Of a stretch of 61,652 nt of DNA, positions 24,973 to 33,560 are shown one piece after another. Both the position numbers and the translations under genes were made by a program. Origin of the DNA: Pseudomonas thermotolerans DSM 14292 (lineage in GTDB: Bacteria > Pseudomonadota > Gammaproteobacteria > Pseudomonadales > Pseudomonadaceae); the NCBI RefSeq assembly GCF_000364625.1, contig NZ_KB822620.1:1-61652 (forward strand). The letters are read 5' to 3'. Position 1 is the first letter of the stretch, and every line of letters begins with the position of its first letter. The notes below the pieces were generated by a model. That model worked only from the letters and a program-made list of their open reading frames with translations, did no database searches and was not told where the DNA came from.

Positions 24973-26061
24973 CTAGCGGCGTTCCAGAAGCACGCCGGCT
25001 TCCATGTGCGGGGTGTAGGGGAACTGGTCGAACAGGGCGCAGCGCACGACGCGGTGGGTGTCGTGCAGTTGGGCGATGTTCGCCGCCAGCGTCTGCGGAT
25101 TGCAGGAGATGTACAGAATGCGTCCGAAGCGCCGGGTCAGCTCGCAGGTGTCCGGGTCCATGCCGGCGCGCGGCGGGTCGACGAACACGGTGCCGAACCG
25201 GTAGCTCTTCAGGTCGATGCCGGCCAGGCGGCGGAACGGACGCACCTCGTTCAGCGCCTGGGTGAGTTCCTCGGCGGACAGGCGCACCAAGGCCACGTTG
25301 TCGATGCCGTTGTCGGCCAGGTTGGCCAACGCGGCCTGCACCGAGGTCTTGCTGATCTCGGTGGCCAGCACCTGGCGCACCCGGGTGGCCAGCGGCAGGG
25401 TGAAGTTGCCGTTGCCGCAGTACAGCTCCAGCAGGTCGTCGTCGCGCTCGCCGAGCATCTCGTAGGCCCAGCCGAGCATCTTCCGGCATACCTCGCCGTT
25501 GGGCTGGGTGAAGGCACCCTCCGGCTGACGGTAACGGAAGCGCCGGCCGGCCACCTCCAGTTCCTCCTCCACGTAGTCACGGCCGATCACCAGGCGCTGG
25601 CCGCGCGAGCGGCCCACCAGGCTGACCCCCAGCTCGCCGGCCAGGCGCTCGGCCTCGGCCTGCCAGGCGGCGTCCAGCGGACGGTGGTAGCAGAGGGTGA
25701 TCAGTGCGTCGCCGGACAGGGTGGTGAGGAACTCCACCTGGAACAGCTTGAAGCCGAGCACCTGACTGGCCTGCCAGGCGGCCTGCAGGGACGGCATCAG
25801 CTCGTTGATGCGCCGGCTGGCGATGGGGAAGCGGTCGATGAGGATCGGCGTGCGCTTGTCGCCGGGGGCGAACATCGCGTAGTGGCGCCGCTCACCCTCG
25901 CGCCACAGGCGGAACTCGGTGCGCAGGCGGTAGTGCTCGCGGGGCGAGTCGAATACCTGCGGTTCGGGGGCGTCGAAGGGCGCCAGCAGTTCGGCGAGGC
26001 GGCGGGCCTTGTCAGCGAGCTGGCGGTCGTACTGCGCGGGGTTGAAGTCGGGAGCGCTCAT
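24973..26061 (-). CDS. trmA: tRNA (uracil(54)-C5)-methyltransferase
   Basis: 362 residues, the usual TrmA length. It makes ribothymidine 54 in the T-loop of most tRNAs with SAM. The SAM loop [16 protein letters not shown], the DPPRAGMD motif and the catalytic Cys in [15 protein letters not shown] are present, and the C-terminal EAGVLLERR has the catalytic Glu region. The start overlaps the permease stop (TGATG, 1 nt), so the permease and trmA are translationally coupled, an unusual pairing of transport and tRNA modification. Confidence 0.96.
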   Translation of the reverse strand: MSAPDFNPAQYDRQLADKARRLAELLAPFDAPEPQVFDSPREHYRLRTEFRLWREGERRHYAMFAPGDKRTPILIDRFPIASRRINELMPSLQAAWQASQVLGFKLFQVEFLTTLSGDALITLCYHRPLDAAWQAEAERLAGELGVSLVGRSRGQRLVIGRDYVEEELEVAGRRFRYRQPEGAFTQPNGEVCRKMLGWAYEMLGERDDDLLELYCGNGNFTLPLATRVRQVLATEISKTSVQAALANLADNGIDNVALVRLSAEELTQALNEVRPFRRLAGIDLKSYRFGTVFVDPPRAGMDPDTCELTRRFGRILYISCNPQTLAANIAQLHDTHRVVRCALFDQFPYTPHMEAGVLLERR

Positions 26062-27353
26062 CAGTGCGGGAAGGCCATCTTGATCACGAACAGGATGGAC
26101 AGGATCACCAGGGCCGGGCTCAGCTCGTTCCAGCGGCCGGACAGGGTCTTGATCGCCGCCCAGGCGATGAAGCCGAAGGCGATGCCCTCGGCGATGGAGT
26201 AGGTGAAGGGCATGGCCAGGGCGGTGACCAGCACCGGCGCGGCGGTGGTCAGGTCGCTCCAGTCGATCTCCGCCAGGCCCGAGGCCATCAGCACGGCGAC
26301 GAAGAACAGCGCCGGCGCGGTGGCATAGGCCGGGATGCTGCCGGCCAGCGGGGAGAGGAACAGGGCCAGGAGGAACAGCACGGCGACCACGCAGGCGGTC
26401 AGCCCGGTGCGCCCGCCGACGCTCACCCCGGCGGCCGATTCGATGTAGCTGGTGGTGGTCGAGGTGCCCAGCAGGGAGCCGCCCATGGCCGCCGTGCTGT
26501 CGGCGATCAGCGCGCGCCCCATCTTCGGCATATGGCCGTCGGCGCGCATCAGTCCGGCCTTCTTGGCCACCGCGATGAGGGTCCCGGAGTTGTCGAACAG
26601 GTCGACGAACAGGAAGGCGAAGATCACCGTGACCAGACCGATCTCCAGGGCGCCGCGGATGTCCAGCTGCAGGAAGGTGGGGGCCAGGGACGGCGGCATG
26701 GAGATCAGCCCGCCGAATTCGGAGATGCCCAGCAGGATGCCCACCACGGTTACCGCAAGGATGCCGATCAGCACCGAGCCGGTGACCTTGCGGGCGTCCA
26801 GGGCGACGATCAGGAAGAAGCCGAGCACCGCGAGGATAGGCTCTGGTCTGGTGAGGTCGCCGACGGTCAGCATGGTGGCCGGGTGGGCGGCGACGATGCC
26901 GGCCTTCTGCAGGGCGATCAGGGCGAGGAACAGGCCGATGCCGGCGGCGATCGCCGAGCGCAGGGCCAGCGGGATGCTGTTGATGATCCACTCGCGGATG
27001 CGCAGGATCGACAGGACGAAGAACATCACCGCGGAGAGGAACACCGCGCCCAGCGCCACCTGCCAGCTGTGCCCCATGTGCAGCACCACGGTGTAGGTGA
27101 AGAAGGCGTTGAGGCCCATGCCGGGAGCCAGGGCGATCGGGTAGTTGGCGATCAGGCCCATGATTGCCGAGCCGATGGCGGCGGCCAGGCAGGTGGCGAC
27201 GAACACCGCGCCCTTGTCCATGCCGGTCTCGCCGAGGATCGCCGGGTTGACGAAGAGGATGTAGGCCATGGTCAGGAAGGTGGTGACCCCGGCGAGGACT
27301 TCGGTGCGCACGTTGGTGTTGTGGGCGTGGAGTTGGAATAGTCTTTCCAGCAT
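26061..27353 (-). CDS. NCS2-family purine permease (AzgA/adenine-type)
   Basis: 430 residues, about 12-14 helices. The opening [35 protein letters not shown] and [20 protein letters not shown], with [23 protein letters not shown], identify the AzgA branch of NCS2 proton symporters for adenine, guanine or hypoxanthine. The closest E. coli relatives are PurP/YicO. ATG 27353 is chosen because family members begin near this point. It is cotranscribed with trmA. No purine riboswitch was seen upstream. Confidence 0.92.
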   Translation of the reverse strand: MLERLFQLHAHNTNVRTEVLAGVTTFLTMAYILFVNPAILGETGMDKGAVFVATCLAAAIGSAIMGLIANYPIALAPGMGLNAFFTYTVVLHMGHSWQVALGAVFLSAVMFFVLSILRIREWIINSIPLALRSAIAAGIGLFLALIALQKAGIVAAHPATMLTVGDLTRPEPILAVLGFFLIVALDARKVTGSVLIGILAVTVVGILLGISEFGGLISMPPSLAPTFLQLDIRGALEIGLVTVIFAFLFVDLFDNSGTLIAVAKKAGLMRADGHMPKMGRALIADSTAAMGGSLLGTSTTTSYIESAAGVSVGGRTGLTACVVAVLFLLALFLSPLAGSIPAYATAPALFFVAVLMASGLAEIDWSDLTTAAPVLVTALAMPFTYSIAEGIAFGFIAWAAIKTLSGRWNELSPALVILSILFVIKMAFPH

Positions 27354-27503
27354 GAGAGGCTCCCGGGCAGCGGAGGGTGCAGGCACAAGCTAAGCACGTC
27401 TGCCTGCGGCCTGCCGAAAGGCGGCGCATCATACCAGCTGGCCCGCAGCCGGTGAATTTCGCCGGCGCGGGCCGCCCATCGACCCCATTACAGGATGAGA
27501 GCC

Positions 27504-28058
27504 ATGACAGTCCGAGCCCTGATCGCCGTCGCCGACGGCGTGGAAGACCTGGAAACCGTGACCCTGATCGACGTGCTGCGCCGCGCCGAGGTGGAAGTGG
27601 TAGTGGCCAGCATCGAAGCGCGGCGGATGATCACCTGCGCTCGCGGCACCCGGCTGACCGCCGACGCCATGCTGGTCGACCTGCTGGCACAGGACTTCGA
27701 GCTGATCGCCCTGCCCGGCGGCATGCCCGGGGCGGAGCGCCTGGCCGGGCACGGCCCGCTGGGCGAGCTGGTGGTTCGCCAGGCCAAGGCCGGCAAGCTG
27801 TTCGCCGCGATCTGCGCGGCGCCGGCGCTGGCCCTGCAGCAGTACGGGGTGCTGCGCCAGCGGCGGATGACCTGCTACCCGGCGTTCAGCGACCGGCTGT
27901 CCGGCTGCAGCTTCGTCGACGAGCCGGTGGTGGTGGACGGCAACTGCATCACCAGCCAGGGGCCGGGCACCGCGCTGGCCTTCGCACTGACCCTGGTCGA
28001 GCAGTTGGCCGGCAAGGGCAAACGCAACGCGGTGGCCAAGGCGATGCTGGCCGCCTGA
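27504..28058 (+). CDS. DJ-1/PfpI (YajL-like) family protein
   Basis: 184 residues, a single DJ-1 domain: [32 protein letters not shown], with the nucleophilic Cys in [14 protein letters not shown] and the acidic partner Glu in ADGVEDLE. Close relatives are YajL-like chaperone/deglycase proteins against oxidative or methylglyoxal damage. The first Met codon at 27495 lacks space for a ribosome site, so 27504 is preferred, with GGATGAGAG upstream. Confidence 0.92.
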   Translation: MTVRALIAVADGVEDLETVTLIDVLRRAEVEVVVASIEARRMITCARGTRLTADAMLVDLLAQDFELIALPGGMPGAERLAGHGPLGELVVRQAKAGKLFAAICAAPALALQQYGVLRQRRMTCYPAFSDRLSGCSFVDEPVVVDGNCITSQGPGTALAFALTLVEQLAGKGKRNAVAKAMLAA

Positions 28059-28064
28059 CCTTCG

Positions 28065-29294
28065 TTACCTCGCTTCCTCGGGCTCGTGCATGTGGTCGCG
28101 GCGCGCCAGGGTGGGGAACAGCTTCACCCAGAGGCCGGCGACCAGCACCGCGCCGATCCCGCCGATCAGCACCGCCGGCACGGTGCCGAACCAGGCGGCG
28201 CTGAGCCCGGCGCGGAAGTCGCCGAGCTGGTTGGAGGCGCCGATGAACAGCGAGTTCACCGCGCCGACCCGGCCGCGCATGTCGTCCGGAGTCTGCAGCT
28301 GCACGAAGGCGCCGCGGATCACCATGCTCACCATGTCCGCCGCGCCCATCAGCACCAGGCTGGCCAGGCTGAACCACAGCGAGGTGGAGAGGCCGAAGGC
28401 GATGGTCGCCACGCCGAAGATCGCCACCGAGATGAACATCACCGGGCCCACCTTGCGTTCGATGGGGAAGCGCGCCAGCCAGATCGACATCAGCAGCGCG
28501 CCCACCGCCGGCGCCGAGCGCAGCAGGCCGAGGCCCCAGGGACCGGTGAGCAGGATGTCCTTGGCGAACACCGGGAGCAGGGCGGTGGCGCCGCTGAGCA
28601 GCACCGCGGCCATGTCCATGGACACCGCGCCGAACACGTCGGCACGGCTGCGCAGGAAGCGGAAGCCGGCCAGCAGGGAGCGTAGCGAGGGTTTCTCGTT
28701 GCTCGGCGTCTGGTTGTTGGGCAACTGCAGCATCAGGCACAGCGCGGCCAGGTAAAGAACCGCCGCAGGGCCGTAGACCCATAGCGGGGAGAGGGCGTAG
28801 AGCAGGCCGCCGAGCGCCGGCGCGACTATGGTGGCCATCTGCATGGCCGAGGCCGAGGCGGCCACCGCGGCGGGGAACAGGCTGCCGGGGACGATGTTCG
28901 GCAGCAGCGCCTGAGTGGTGGGCATCTCGAAGGCCCGCGCGGTGCCGAGCAGGAAGGCGATCAGGAAGATCAGCTCACGGCTCAGGCCGTCGCCGAGCAC
29001 CGCGACCAGCAGGCTGAGCGCTACCAGGCCCTGGCCGGCCTGGCAGAGGGCCGCCACCTTACGGCGATCGAAGCGGTCGGCGACGTGCCCGGTGAGCAGG
29101 ATGAACAGTACCTTGGGCATGAACTCGATGAGGCCGACCAGACCGAGGTCCAGCACGTTGCCGGTCAGGCTGTAGAGCTGCCAGCCGATGGCCACGGTGA
29201 GCATCTGGAAGCCGCTGGCGGTGAAGACCCGGGCGAACCAGTAGGCGAGAAAGGGTCTCTGATGACGAAGCAGGAGTTTCTGGTGGGTGGACAT
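28065..29294 (-). CDS. MFS transporter, EntS-like (MFS_3 family)
   Basis: 409 residues, about 12 helices. The start YWFARVFTASGFQMLTVAIGWQLYSLTGNVLDLGLVGLIEFMPKVLFILLTGHVADRFDRRKV is the MFS_3/EntS pattern, which includes enterobactin and other siderophore or drug exporters. No siderophore genes are nearby, so the substrate is unknown. It converges on the DJ-1 gene with a 6-nt gap and diverges from cioA. Confidence 0.9.
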   Translation of the reverse strand: MSTHQKLLLRHQRPFLAYWFARVFTASGFQMLTVAIGWQLYSLTGNVLDLGLVGLIEFMPKVLFILLTGHVADRFDRRKVAALCQAGQGLVALSLLVAVLGDGLSRELIFLIAFLLGTARAFEMPTTQALLPNIVPGSLFPAAVAASASAMQMATIVAPALGGLLYALSPLWVYGPAAVLYLAALCLMLQLPNNQTPSNEKPSLRSLLAGFRFLRSRADVFGAVSMDMAAVLLSGATALLPVFAKDILLTGPWGLGLLRSAPAVGALLMSIWLARFPIERKVGPVMFISVAIFGVATIAFGLSTSLWFSLASLVLMGAADMVSMVIRGAFVQLQTPDDMRGRVGAVNSLFIGASNQLGDFRAGLSAAWFGTVPAVLIGGIGAVLVAGLWVKLFPTLARRDHMHEPEEAR

Positions 29295-29606
29295 GGCAGG
29301 GACCGATGCTTAGCGAGCTAATAGTTTGCCAGCGTCGCGGCCTGCCTGTAACCGGGGGCTGTGATAATCGCCCGTTGCGTGCGGGGACGGCGCGCAGCCG
29401 GCTCCGTGACAATCCGTCACAGCGGCAATCCACCACAGCGGAAAGCGTGTCGGACGGAGTTAGGCTTTCTGGCATATCTTGATCCGGGTCAAGACCTCGG
29501 CCCGGACTTTCCGGTAGGCACCTGCCGCGTGACGACGGGCGGATCCGGAACTCCCGAACGTGCGGCTGCCCTCGGGCCGGTCGCAGCAACTGAGCGAGGA
29601 GGCCCT
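29295..29606. other. 312-bp intergenic region between the MFS gene and cioA
   Basis: No gene is supported here. The interval holds an inverted repeat GTGAC-aatcc-GTCAC (29406-29420), two CACAGCGG direct repeats just after it, the ANR/FNR-type box at 29479-29492 and a weak -10-like TAGGCA at 29515-29520. It is evidently the cioAB control region. Confidence 0.7.
29479..29492 (+). promoter_or_regulatory. ANR/FNR-type box upstream of cioA
   Basis: TTGATCCGGGTCAA matches the TTGAT-N4-ATCAA consensus at 9 of 10 defined positions. Its centre (29485.5) is exactly 41.5 bp before the start site expected from TAGGCA at 29515-29520. In P. aeruginosa ANR is reported to repress cioAB, whereas this spacing is that of class II activation, so the sign of control here is open. 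Confidence 0.75.
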
Positions 29607-31049
29607 ATGTTTGGTTTGGATGCCCTGGAACTGGCCCGCATCCAGTTCGCCTTCACCGTGTCCTTCCACATCATCTTCCCGGCGATCACCATCGGCCTGG
29701 CCAGCTACCTGGCGGTGCTGGAAGGGCTGTGGCTGAAGAGCGGCGAGGAGGTGTACCGCGACCTCTACCACTTCTGGTCGAAGATCTTCGCGGTCAACTT
29801 CGGCATGGGCGTGGTTTCCGGGCTGGTCATGGCCTACCAGTTCGGCACCAACTGGAGCGCCTTCTCCGACTTCGCCGGCGCGGTCACCGGGCCCCTGCTG
29901 ACCTACGAGGTGCTCACCGCCTTCTTCCTCGAGGCGGGCTTCCTCGGCGTGATGCTGTTCGGCTGGAACCGGGTCGGCCCCGGCCTGCACTTCCTCTCCA
30001 CGCTGATGGTGGCGCTGGGCACCCTGCTGTCCACCTTCTGGATCCTCGCCTCCAACAGCTGGATGCACACGCCGCAGGGCTACGAGATCCTCGACGGCCG
30101 GGTGGTGCCGGTGGACTGGCTGGCGGTGATTTTCAATCCCTCCTTCCCCTACCGGCTGGCGCACATGGCCACCGCGGCCTTCCTGGCCACCGCCTTCTTC
30201 GTCGGCGCTTCGGCGGCCTGGCACCTGCTGCGCGGGCGCGACACCCCGCCGATCCGCAAGATGCTCTCCATGGCCATGTGGATGGCCCTGCTGGTGGCGC
30301 CGCTGCAGGCCTTCATCGGCGATCTGCACGGCCTCGACACCCTCAGGCACCAGCCGGCGAAGATCGCCGCGGTGGAGGGCCACTGGGACAACAGCAGCGG
30401 CGAGCCGACTCCGCTGATCCTGGTCGGCTGGCCGGACATGGCCCGCGAGGAGACCCGCTTCAAGGTGGAGATCCCCTACCTGGGCAGCCTGATCCTCACC
30501 CACAGCCTGGACGAGCAGGTGCCGGCGTTGAAGGAGTTCCCGCCCGAGGACCGGCCCAACTCGCTGGTGGTGTTCTGGTCGTTCCGCCTCATGGTGGCCC
30601 TCGGCCTGCTGATGATCCTCACCGGCGTCTGGAGCCTCTGGCTGCGCTGGCGCGGGCGGCTCTACCAGACGCGGCCGTTCCTCCACCTGTGCCTGTGGAT
30701 GGGGCCCGCGGGGCTGCTGGCGATCCTCGCCGGCTGGTTCACCACCGAGGTGGGTCGCCAGCCCTGGGTGGTCTACGGGCTGTTGCGCACCGCCGATGCG
30801 GTGTCCGGCCACGGGGCGCTGCAGATGGGCGTGACCCTGGCGCTGTTCGTGGTGGTGTACTGCGCGATCTTCGGCGTCGGCATCAGCTACGTGTTGCGCC
30901 TGGTGCGCAAGGGGCCGGTCAGCGCCGAGGGCCGGTTGCCCAGTCCCGGCGGCCCCGGCCAGCCGCGCACCCCGGCGCGGCCGCTATCGGCTCCCGACGA
31001 GGGGCTGGACGAAAGCGTCGCCAGCGACGCGCTGCACGGGAGGAACTGA
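29607..31049 (+). CDS. cioA: Cyanide-insensitive bd-type ubiquinol oxidase subunit I
   Basis: 480 residues. CioA carries the low- and high-spin haem sites and the quinol site of the cyanide-insensitive oxidase, a bd-type enzyme in the inner membrane. LDALELARIQFAFTVSFHIIFPAITIG holds the axial His, and the Q-loop region between GEPTPLILVGWPDMAREETRF and LDEQVPALKEF is short, as in the CIO branch rather than CydA. The helix LAILAGWFTTEVGRQPWVVYGLLRT is also conserved. GAGGAGG precedes the ATG. Confidence 0.95.
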   Translation: MFGLDALELARIQFAFTVSFHIIFPAITIGLASYLAVLEGLWLKSGEEVYRDLYHFWSKIFAVNFGMGVVSGLVMAYQFGTNWSAFSDFAGAVTGPLLTYEVLTAFFLEAGFLGVMLFGWNRVGPGLHFLSTLMVALGTLLSTFWILASNSWMHTPQGYEILDGRVVPVDWLAVIFNPSFPYRLAHMATAAFLATAFFVGASAAWHLLRGRDTPPIRKMLSMAMWMALLVAPLQAFIGDLHGLDTLRHQPAKIAAVEGHWDNSSGEPTPLILVGWPDMAREETRFKVEIPYLGSLILTHSLDEQVPALKEFPPEDRPNSLVVFWSFRLMVALGLLMILTGVWSLWLRWRGRLYQTRPFLHLCLWMGPAGLLAILAGWFTTEVGRQPWVVYGLLRTADAVSGHGALQMGVTLALFVVVYCAIFGVGISYVLRLVRKGPVSAEGRLPSPGGPGQPRTPARPLSAPDEGLDESVASDALHGRN

Positions 31050-31052
31050 GTC

Positions 31053-32060
31053 ATGGGCATCGATCTTTCCCTGATCTGGGCGGTGATCATCATCTTCGGG
31101 GTGATGATGTACGTGGTGATGGACGGCTTCGACCTGGGCATTGGCATCCTCTTCCCCTTCGTCAGGGACCGGGGCGAGCGCGACCTGATGATGAACACCG
31201 TGGCGCCGGTGTGGGACGGCAACGAGACCTGGCTGGTGCTGGGCGGCGCGGGGCTCTTCGCGGCCTTCCCGATGGCCTACTCGGTGGTGCTCTCGGCGCT
31301 CTACCTGCCCATCGTGTTGATGCTCATCGGCCTGATCTTCCGCGGCGTGGCCTTCGAGTTCCGCTTCAAGGCCAAGCTCAGCCGCCAGCACCTGTGGGAC
31401 AAGGCGTTCATCGGCGGTTCCCTGGCGGCGACCTTCTTCCAGGGCGTGACCTTGGGCGCCTTCATCGACGGCCTGGCGGTGGAGAACCGCGTCTACGTCG
31501 GCGGCGCCCTGGACTGGCTGACGCCTTTCTCGGTGTTCTGCGGCCTGGCGCTGATCGTCGCCTACGCGCTGCTCGGTTGTACCTGGCTGATCATGAAGAC
31601 CGAGGGGCGCCTGCAACGCCAGATGCACGATCTGGGCAGCCCGCTGGTCTGGGCGCTGCTGGCGGTCACCGGTATCGTCAGCCTGTGGACACCGCTGGCA
31701 CACCCGGCCATCGCCGAGCGCTGGTTCAGCCTGCCCAACCTGTTCTGGTTCCTTCCGGTGCCGCTGCTGGTGCTGCTGTGCACCTTCGCGCTGCTGCGGG
31801 CGATCCACCGCAACGCCCACTACGCGCCTTTCGTCCTCACCCTGGCGCTGATCTTTCTCGGCTACAGCGGCCTGGGGATCAGCCTGTGGCCGCACATCAT
31901 CCCGCCGGCGGTGAGCATCTGGGACGCCGCCGCGCCGCCGCAGAGCCAGGGATTCGCACTGGTCGGCGCGCTGTTCATCATCCCCTTCATCCTCATGTAC
32001 ACCGCCTGGAGCTACTACGTGTTCCGCGGCAAGGTGACACCGGATCAGGGCTACCACTGA
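31053..32060 (+). CDS. cioB: Cyanide-insensitive ubiquinol oxidase subunit II
   Basis: 335 residues, about eight to nine helices, with the conserved opening VIIIFGVMMYVVMDGFDLGIGILFPFV and APVWDGNETWLVLGGAGLFAAFPMAYS. It is the partner of CioA, with 3 bp between the genes, and overlaps the small DUF2474 gene at TGATG. Confidence 0.95.
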   Translation: MGIDLSLIWAVIIIFGVMMYVVMDGFDLGIGILFPFVRDRGERDLMMNTVAPVWDGNETWLVLGGAGLFAAFPMAYSVVLSALYLPIVLMLIGLIFRGVAFEFRFKAKLSRQHLWDKAFIGGSLAATFFQGVTLGAFIDGLAVENRVYVGGALDWLTPFSVFCGLALIVAYALLGCTWLIMKTEGRLQRQMHDLGSPLVWALLAVTGIVSLWTPLAHPAIAERWFSLPNLFWFLPVPLLVLLCTFALLRAIHRNAHYAPFVLTLALIFLGYSGLGISLWPHIIPPAVSIWDAAAPPQSQGFALVGALFIIPFILMYTAWSYYVFRGKVTPDQGYH

Positions 32061-32197
32061 TGGCTGGACCGCCGCGTTCCCCGCTCTGGCAGCGCCTGGC
32101 CTGGCTGCTGGCGATCTGGACGGCCAGCGTGCTGGCCCTCGGCGTGGTGGCCTGGCTGCTGCGTCTGCTGATGACGGCTGCGGGGCTGCGCGCCTAG
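32060..32197 (+). CDS. DUF2474 small membrane subunit of CioAB
   Basis: 45 residues: a basic N-terminus (MAGPPRSPLWQRL) and one transmembrane helix, AWLLAIWTASVLALGVVAWLL, then a short tail. DUF2474 proteins lie at the end of cioAB operons and probably fill the role that CydX/CydH fill in bd oxidases, stabilising haem. The start shares one base with the cioB stop (TGATG), so translation is coupled. The ending is TAG 32195-32197. Confidence 0.85.
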   Translation: MAGPPRSPLWQRLAWLLAIWTASVLALGVVAWLLRLLMTAAGLRA

Positions 32198-32235
32198 GAC
32201 TTCCCCCGCCCGACACCCCCCGGGAGGGCCAGCCG

Positions 32236-33495
32236 TTACTTGCGCGCCTTCAGCACCACGAACTTGGGCGTCGCCGCCACCTGTTCCACGCTGCGGAACA
32301 GCCGCTTGAGCTTGACGTGGTAGCCCAGGTGGCGGTTGCCGACGATCCACAGTTCGCCGCCGCTCACCAACGCCGCGCGAGCCTGCTGGAACATGCGCCA
32401 GGCGAGGAAGTCGCCGACCACCTGCTGCTGGTGGAAGGGCGGGTTGCACAGCACCAGGTCCAAGGACTCCGCCGGCTGCCCGGCCAGGCCGTCGGCGGCG
32501 CGGATCTCCACCGGTCGCGCGCCGAGCGCGGCCTGCCAGTTCTCCGTGGCGGACTGCACCGCCATGTAGGACTCGTCCACCAGGGTCAGCTGCGCCTCGG
32601 GGTTGGCCAGCGCGCAGGCGATACCGAGCACGCCGTTGCCGCAGCCGAGGTCCGCCACCCGCGCCGTGCCCAGTCCCGTGGGCAGATGGGGCAGGAAGGC
32701 GCGGGTGCCGATGTCCAGCCCTTCTCGGCAGAACACGTTGGCATGGTTGGCCAGCTCCAGCTCGGACGGCGGGGAAGCTACCGCGCTAGGCGATAGTGCG
32801 TTGGAACCAGGCCCTAAATGCTCATTCGCACCCGGCAAGCTGCGCTTTTTCGCCTGGTTCCGGCTTGCCTCGCCGCCGCTCGTCACGCTTCCCAGCCGCC
32901 CTAGATCCAGGCGGTAGCGGGTCGGGTAGGGCGACACCGGCGCCGGGCGCGGCTCCGGCGTGGCGAACAGCAGGCGGGCCTTCTTCACCGCCAGGGAGGC
33001 CTGCACCGAGCCGATGTATTGCTCCAGCAGGTCGCCGGCGGCGCGCGGCAGGTGCTTGACCATGCCCGCGGCGATCACCCGCGCGCCGGGTGCCAGCCGG
33101 CCGTGCAGGCGAATCAGCTGTTCCTCGAGCAGCGCCAGAGTCTTGGGCACGCGGATCAGCACCAGGTCGAAGGGCCCTTCCGGGGTAGCGCTGGCCGGCA
33201 CGAAGCGTACCGAGTCCGTGTCCAGGCCGTTGCGCGCCAGGTTCTTGCCGAGGGCCAGGCAGCCCAGATGCGAGTCGCCGCTGCTGGTCACCCGAGCGTG
33301 GGGCGCCAGCGCGCAGGCCAGGGCGCCGAAGCCGTCGTTGAGCAGCAGTACCCGGGTCTCGCGGTCCAGCCCCTGCTCGTGCAGGTGGTTGAGCAGGTAC
33401 TCGTCGGCGGCGTCGAAGGCCTGCAGCGGGTCGTCGCGGCGCTCCGGCTGGCGGATCAGGTCGAGGCTGGCGAAAGGCGTAGCGAATATAGGCAT
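32236..33495 (-). CDS. rlmG: 23S rRNA (guanine(1835)-N2)-methyltransferase with in-frame insertion
   Basis: 419 residues. RlmG methylates G1835 of 23S rRNA using SAM. The duplicated N-terminal domain (RVLLLNDGFGALACAL) precedes the catalytic domain with RVADLGCGNGVLGIACALANP and the LVLCNPPFHQQ motif (NPPF). Family members are about 373-378 residues; the extra 46 are codons 199-244, encoded by a palindromic 138-bp element between RYRLDL and ELELANHANVF. Removing it restores the normal length of 373. It lies at the inter-domain junction, which may tolerate it. ATG 33495 is the first start near the conserved MPIFATPFASLDL. Confidence 0.92.
   Translation of the reverse strand: MPIFATPFASLDLIRQPERRDDPLQAFDAADEYLLNHLHEQGLDRETRVLLLNDGFGALACALAPHARVTSSGDSHLGCLALGKNLARNGLDTDSVRFVPASATPEGPFDLVLIRVPKTLALLEEQLIRLHGRLAPGARVIAAGMVKHLPRAAGDLLEQYIGSVQASLAVKKARLLFATPEPRPAPVSPYPTRYRLDLGRLGSVTSGGEASRNQAKKRSLPGANEHLGPGSNALSPSAVASPPSELELANHANVFCREGLDIGTRAFLPHLPTGLGTARVADLGCGNGVLGIACALANPEAQLTLVDESYMAVQSATENWQAALGARPVEIRAADGLAGQPAESLDLVLCNPPFHQQQVVGDFLAWRMFQQARAALVSGGELWIVGNRHLGYHVKLKRLFRSVEQVAATPKFVVLKARK
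32764..32901. repeat. 138-bp palindromic element inserted in frame in rlmG
   Basis: The two ends are imperfect 15-bp inverted repeats, GGACGGCGGGGAAGC (32764-32778) and the complement of GCTTCCCAGCCGCCC (32887-32901), matching at 13 of 15. Inside lie GGAACCAGGC (32803-32812) and GCCTGGTTCC (32852-32861), a perfect 10-bp pair, and GGCAAGC/GCTTGCC as an alternative stem. The element is exactly 46 codons, has no stop in the rlmG frame, and adds a Ser/Gly/Pro/Lys-rich peptide. It resembles in behaviour the Rickettsia palindromic elements. Confidence 0.8.
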
Positions 33496-33560
33496 AAGAA
33501 CTGGCGGTGTTTCCCGGCGCGCATTTGCGCGAGACTGGCTGGGCAAAGAGGAGCGCAAGT

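Noticed and set aside
27354..27503. Purine riboswitch upstream of the NCS2 permease
   Set aside because: No conserved purine aptamer core or three-way junction could be recognised in the short leader.
29406..29420. Possible CRP/Vfr site GTGAC-aatcc-GTCAC before cioA
   Set aside because: The spacing between GTGA and TCAC is seven bases, not six, so it is not a good CRP/Vfr site. It was recorded only as an inverted repeat.
32764..32901. Integron attC site
   Set aside because: The palindrome is suggestive but lacks the RYYYAAC/GTTRRRY core ends, has no cassette structure around it, and lies inside a conserved gene.
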